Source: Verrucomicrobiota bacterium (GTDB lineage: Bacteria; Verrucomicrobiota; Verrucomicrobiia; Chthoniobacterales; UBA10450). Taken from it: a stretch of 8,012 bases of DNA. Under the pieces are notes generated by a model. That model was not told the origin of the DNA and did no database searches. It saw only the letters and a program-made list of their open reading frames with translations. The stretch lies in the NCBI GenBank assembly GCA_003221375.1, contig QHRI01000160.1:1-8012 (forward strand), given 5' to 3'. The position numbers and the translations under genes were made by a program. Every line of letters starts with the position of its first letter. Position 1 is the first letter of the stretch. Positions 5,250-8,012 of this stretch are shown in pieces.

Positions 5250-6344
5250 GTGGAGCATTCTGTTTACGAGTTTCTCTTTCGTGCATTTGCCTTCGTTCTC
5301 GGCGCAGCTGTCGGGTCGTTTTTGAACGTCTGTATCTATCGCTGGCCTGCCGATCTTTCCATTAACAAGCCGCGTCGCTCGTTTTGTCCGGCTTGCAAAC
5401 AACCGATTCCCTGGCATCAAAATCTGCCATTGATCAGTTGGATTTTGCTAGGGGGGCGTTGTGCGAATTGCGGCGCGAAAATCGCCTTTCGCTATTTCGC
5501 GGTGGAATTGATCACTGGGCTGCTGTTTCTGGCGATCTGGCAGCGCTTCCCCTGGCAGTTGGCCATTGTGTACTGGATTTTTGTCTCGCTTCTTATGGTT
5601 GGAACGTTTATCGACCTGGAACATTTCATTATTCCAGACCGGATAACGATCGGCGGAATTGTTGCAGGCGTTGTCTGCAGCGTGGCGGTGCCAGCTTTGA
5701 TGCAAGCGGATTCACGGGCTGCCGCATGCGTTCGGTCTCTGCTGGCGGCGGCTCTTGGCTACGTAATCCTGTTAATTGTTCTCGAAGCTGGCAAAATTGC
5801 TTTTGGACGAAAACGGATCGAGTTCGACGCCCCGACCCCGTTCACATGGACGAAACGCGACGATGACGCCGATCTTGTGGTAGGCACCGAAGAAAGCTTG
5901 TGGAGTGAGTATTTTGCCCGCGAAAAAGACCGATTATTACTTGAGTGCGACGAGGCCAGAATTGACAACCACACATATGGGAGTGTGACACTGGAGTTTC
6001 GCTACGATCGCGTCATGGCCCAAGGCCATGTGACGATGCTGGACGATGTGACGCAGATTTCCGGTGTCGCGCGCGAACTCGTGATTCCTCGCGAGGCGAT
6101 GGGCCGCGGCGATTTGAAATTTTTAGCCGCAATCGGTGCTTTTCTCGGCTGGCGCGCAGTGCTGTTTAGTCTTTTCTCGGGATCACTTCTCGGTTCGATT
6201 GTTGGTCTGATCACGCTGGTCGTCGGAAGACGGGTTTGGTCAGCAAAGCTGCCATTCGGACCTTATCTGGCGTTCGGCGCTCTAAGCTGGATGTTTTTTG
6301 GCGATACGTTTCTGCGTTGGTATGCGGGACTGCTGAATCCCTAG
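5250..6344 (+). CDS. pilD: Prepilin peptidase / N-methyltransferase (A24 family) with ~100-residue insert
   Basis: Inner-membrane aspartic protease that removes the leader of type IV pilin or type II secretion pseudopilins and methylates the new N-terminus. 364 residues. A GTG start is used because TAA lies in frame at 5235-5237 and no nearby ATG is in frame. Motifs in order: VGSFLNVCIYRWP (21-33); the zinc-type pairs CPAC (46-49) and CANC (71-74) flanking a P-W-x-NLPLISW segment, which mark the bifunctional methylating form; IDLEHFIIPDRIT (121-133) with the first catalytic Asp at 122; and GRGDLK (285-290) with the second at Asp288. Seven or eight membrane helices are visible. Residues 187-284 form an unusual soluble, charged insert between the two catalytic segments, where the classical enzymes have a short loop. 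The next gene starts 18 bases later and is probably co-transcribed. Confidence 0.92.
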   Translation: MEHSVYEFLFRAFAFVLGAAVGSFLNVCIYRWPADLSINKPRRSFCPACKQPIPWHQNLPLISWILLGGRCANCGAKIAFRYFAVELITGLLFLAIWQRFPWQLAIVYWIFVSLLMVGTFIDLEHFIIPDRITIGGIVAGVVCSVAVPALMQADSRAAACVRSLLAAALGYVILLIVLEAGKIAFGRKRIEFDAPTPFTWTKRDDDADLVVGTEESLWSEYFAREKDRLLLECDEARIDNHTYGSVTLEFRYDRVMAQGHVTMLDDVTQISGVARELVIPREAMGRGDLKFLAAIGAFLGWRAVLFSLFSGSLLGSIVGLITLVVGRRVWSAKLPFGPYLAFGALSWMFFGDTFLRWYAGLLNP

Positions 6345-6362
6345 TTTGTACGTCGAAGCGAA

Positions 6363-7511
6363 ATGATTCTTACCAATGCGCATTTGATTTTTCCTGATGG
6401 CATTCGTGACGGCCTTGAGCTCGTTGTTGAAAAAGGAAAAATCACCGCAATCCGCGAGCGAATCCAAGCACACGCAAGTGAGGTTCTTGATCTTTACGGA
6501 AATTATCTCGCACCCGGCTTTATTGATCTTCATGTGCACGGCGCACGGGGCCGCGATACCATGGAAGCTTCTGCAGAAGCGTTTCGAGCCATCTGCGATT
6601 ATCACGCTGGTGGTGGTACCACTTCGCTTTTGCTGACAACGGCGACGGCGCCGATGAATGACATTACCGATGTTCTAAACACCGTCCGTGATTATCGCGG
6701 CTCGATTAAACAGCTTGTCGGCGTTCATGTAGAGGGCCCATTCGTTTCGAAAGCCAAATGCGGAGCGCAACGCGCGGAATTCATCCAAAATCCGTCCCGC
6801 GCGTCGGTCCAGCGGCTCCTCGAGCACGCGAACTTGATCAAACGAATCACAATCGCGCCCGAGCTACTGGGATCTCTCGAGGCAATCGAGAATTTTCATA
6901 CGCACGGCATCAGCATTAGCGGAGGACACAGCGATGCATGGGACGAGGAGGCGCAAGAAGGTTTCGCCCGTGGCATGCGCAGCGTAACGCATACGTTCAA
7001 TTGCATGTCGAGCGCGCGTCGGCGTGGCATCTATCGCATTGGCGGTTTACTGGAGTTTGCGCTAAGCGAACCGCAAATCAGTTGCGAACTGATCGCCGAC
7101 GGTCACCACGTTTCCGAAACTTTGATGAAGATGTTGTATCGCGCGAAAGGCCCCAGCGGGATTTGTCTCGTAACCGATGCAACCGCAGGCGCTGGATTGC
7201 CGAACGGATCGCAGTTCGCACTTTTTGGGCGGGATTGTCTCGTGGAAGACGGCGTTTGTTTGCTTTCAGACCGCACGGCTCTCGCAGGCAGCGCTTCGCG
7301 CATGATTGATCTTGTGCGCATAATGGTGATAAAAGTAAACGTTCCGCTGCGCGAAGCCGTCGTGATGGCAACGGAAAATCCTGCGCGTGCTGTCGGCCTT
7401 GAACGGAAAGGCCGCCTTGAGGTGGGCGCGGATGCGGATTTGGTTGTTCTCTCGCCAGAATTGGAAGTGGTGCGAACATTCAGTGGCGGTGAGCAAATTT
7501 TTTCTCGCTAA
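6363..7511 (+). CDS. nagA: N-acetylglucosamine-6-phosphate deacetylase
   Basis: Cytoplasmic amidohydrolase that converts GlcNAc-6-phosphate to glucosamine-6-phosphate and acetate, the committed step of amino-sugar use and cell-wall recycling. 382 residues, the normal family length. Motifs: PGFIDLHVHG (51-60) with the HxH pair at 57/59; GGGTTS (83-88); HVEGPF (122-127) with the metal-binding Glu124; SGGHSDA (186-192) with His189; VTHTFNCM (208-215) with His210; ADGHHV (245-250) for substrate; and LVTDATAGAG (269-278) with catalytic Asp272. The C-terminal TENPAR-VGL and G-DADLVVL segments are standard. The ribosome binding site is weak (GAAGCGAA before ATG 6363). It follows the prepilin peptidase by 18 bases with no nagB visible. 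Its TAA stop is the first three bases of the downstream inverted repeat. Confidence 0.95.
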   Translation: MILTNAHLIFPDGIRDGLELVVEKGKITAIRERIQAHASEVLDLYGNYLAPGFIDLHVHGARGRDTMEASAEAFRAICDYHAGGGTTSLLLTTATAPMNDITDVLNTVRDYRGSIKQLVGVHVEGPFVSKAKCGAQRAEFIQNPSRASVQRLLEHANLIKRITIAPELLGSLEAIENFHTHGISISGGHSDAWDEEAQEGFARGMRSVTHTFNCMSSARRRGIYRIGGLLEFALSEPQISCELIADGHHVSETLMKMLYRAKGPSGICLVTDATAGAGLPNGSQFALFGRDCLVEDGVCLLSDRTALAGSASRMIDLVRIMVIKVNVPLREAVVMATENPARAVGLERKGRLEVGADADLVVLSPELEVVRTFSGGEQIFSR

Positions 7512-7646
7512 CACCGCGGTTCAGCGCGGTGGAAAGGATCGCTCACGATCGCCGAACCGTTTCAACGGTTTTGCTCCATCGACCAAGCCGTTGAAACGGC
7601 TTCTGCTTTGGCAAGGTTACAACACCGGGCTGAAGCCGCGGTGTTA
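7509..7646. repeat. 138-bp nested palindromic (REP/MITE-like) intergenic element
   Basis: The outer arms are TAACACCGCGG-TTCAGCGCGGTG (7509-7531) and the inverted copy CACCGGGCTGAAGCCGCGGTGTTA (7623-7646), differing by one substitution and one indel. Inside are two perfect hairpins, AACCGTT-TC-AACGGTT (7555-7570) and AAGCCGTT-GA-AACGGCTT (7585-7602), whose cores are reverse complements of each other, plus a small GATCG-CTCA-CGATC hairpin near 7537-7550. Nested palindromes like this resemble non-autonomous REP/MITE elements, which I associate with Verrucomicrobia. It lies between convergent genes and could terminate both transcripts. No transposase is encoded. Confidence 0.85.
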
Positions 7647-7704
7647 AGGATGTAGACCATTGAAACGAGCACTAACTATTCGTGTCCATTCGTCGTTAAG
7701 AGGA

Positions 7705-8012
7705 CTACAGCGACAGCAAGAACGCGGCGATATCAAGTGCTGCACGCGGTCGGCTAAGCTTTCCGATATTCGCGGACCATTCGCGCCATTGTTTTGCGTC
7801 ATCGGCAAACGCACGCTGTACCTGTGCGATGACCTCCCGCGGCGAATCTGCGATCACACCCGAATTCGTCTCAACGATGAGCCGGGCGTTGCCTTCCTCC
7901 TGCCCGGCGACGACGTAATTGATGATCATCGGACAGCCAGCGGCAATTGTTTCCTGGACTGTCGCACCTCCAGCTTTTCCGATGAGCAAATGGCTGTCGT
8001 GAAGAATGCGAG
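7705..8012 (-). CDS. GT28-type glycosyltransferase, C-terminal part (runs off right edge)
   Basis: The minus-strand frame is open from the right edge to TAG at 7705-7707. About 101 C-terminal residues are visible, reading RILHDSHLLIGKAGGATVQE, then TIAAGCPMIIN, VVAGQEEGNARLIVE and a helical end. The KAGGATVQE / AGCPMI / GQEEGNA series is the nucleotide-sugar binding end of the MurG / monogalactosyldiacylglycerol-synthase / UgtP group of glycosyltransferases (family 28). The spacing and the PGQE-type motif (here AGQE) look closer to diacylglycerol glycosyltransferases than to MurG, so a membrane glycolipid synthase is the best guess. A TTG at 7989 is not the true start; the protein continues upstream beyond the window. 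It converges on nagA across the palindromic element. Confidence 0.82.
   Translation of the reverse strand, partial: RILHDSHLLIGKAGGATVQETIAAGCPMIINYVVAGQEEGNARLIVETNSGVIADSPREVIAQVQRAFADDAKQWREWSANIGKLSRPRAALDIAAFLLSL

Overview
The window looks like chromosomal DNA from a free-living, Gram-negative, moderately GC-rich bacterium, most likely a soil Verrucomicrobium of the Chthoniobacterales/'Udaeobacter' type. This placement is an inference. It rests on a TPM-domain protein that begins PPKPxxYFND, a small membrane protein of the MNxxxELKRRxVY family, a prepilin peptidase with a long insert, a sortilin-like Asp-box protein, and a nested palindromic intergenic repeat (TAACACCGCGG arms around CCGTTTCAACGG) of a kind I associate with that group.

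Layout. Positions 1-317 (minus strand) hold the start of an exported TPM-domain protein. Its recognisable homology stops about 100 bases short of the window edge. Positions 318-1467 contain no large gene. They hold small reading frames (a 57-residue ORF at 832 with a possible 9-residue leader at 802) and two copies of a dispersed leader repeat. Positions 1468-3753 encode a 761-residue secreted beta-propeller protein with nine Asp-boxes. Positions 3813-4457 encode what looks like an internally deleted remnant of a much larger membrane/TPR protein. Positions 4631-5014 encode an unrecognised small membrane protein, preceded by a third copy of the leader repeat. Positions 5250-6344 (prepilin peptidase) and 6363-7511 (NagA, GlcNAc-6-phosphate deacetylase) form a tight plus-strand pair. 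They converge on a partial GT28-type glycosyltransferase (7705-8012, minus strand), with a 138-bp nested inverted repeat between.

The most unusual feature is the leader repeat: about 57 bp at 82-86% identity, present three times in the same orientation (723-779, 1391-1447, 4551-4607). Each copy ends 20-23 nt before an ATG. The three downstream genes are otherwise unrelated and two are unrecognised. The repeat has a conserved small hairpin and, in two copies, a C-rich tetramer complementary to that copy's own ribosome binding site. It could be a mobile or duplicated 5' UTR / translation-control element, or the remnant of a duplicated coding end.

Only a few functional links can be supported: prepilin processing and amino-sugar catabolism are adjacent and probably co-transcribed, but I see no mechanistic connection between them. 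The rest is an accessory-looking stretch with duplications, deletions and repeats.
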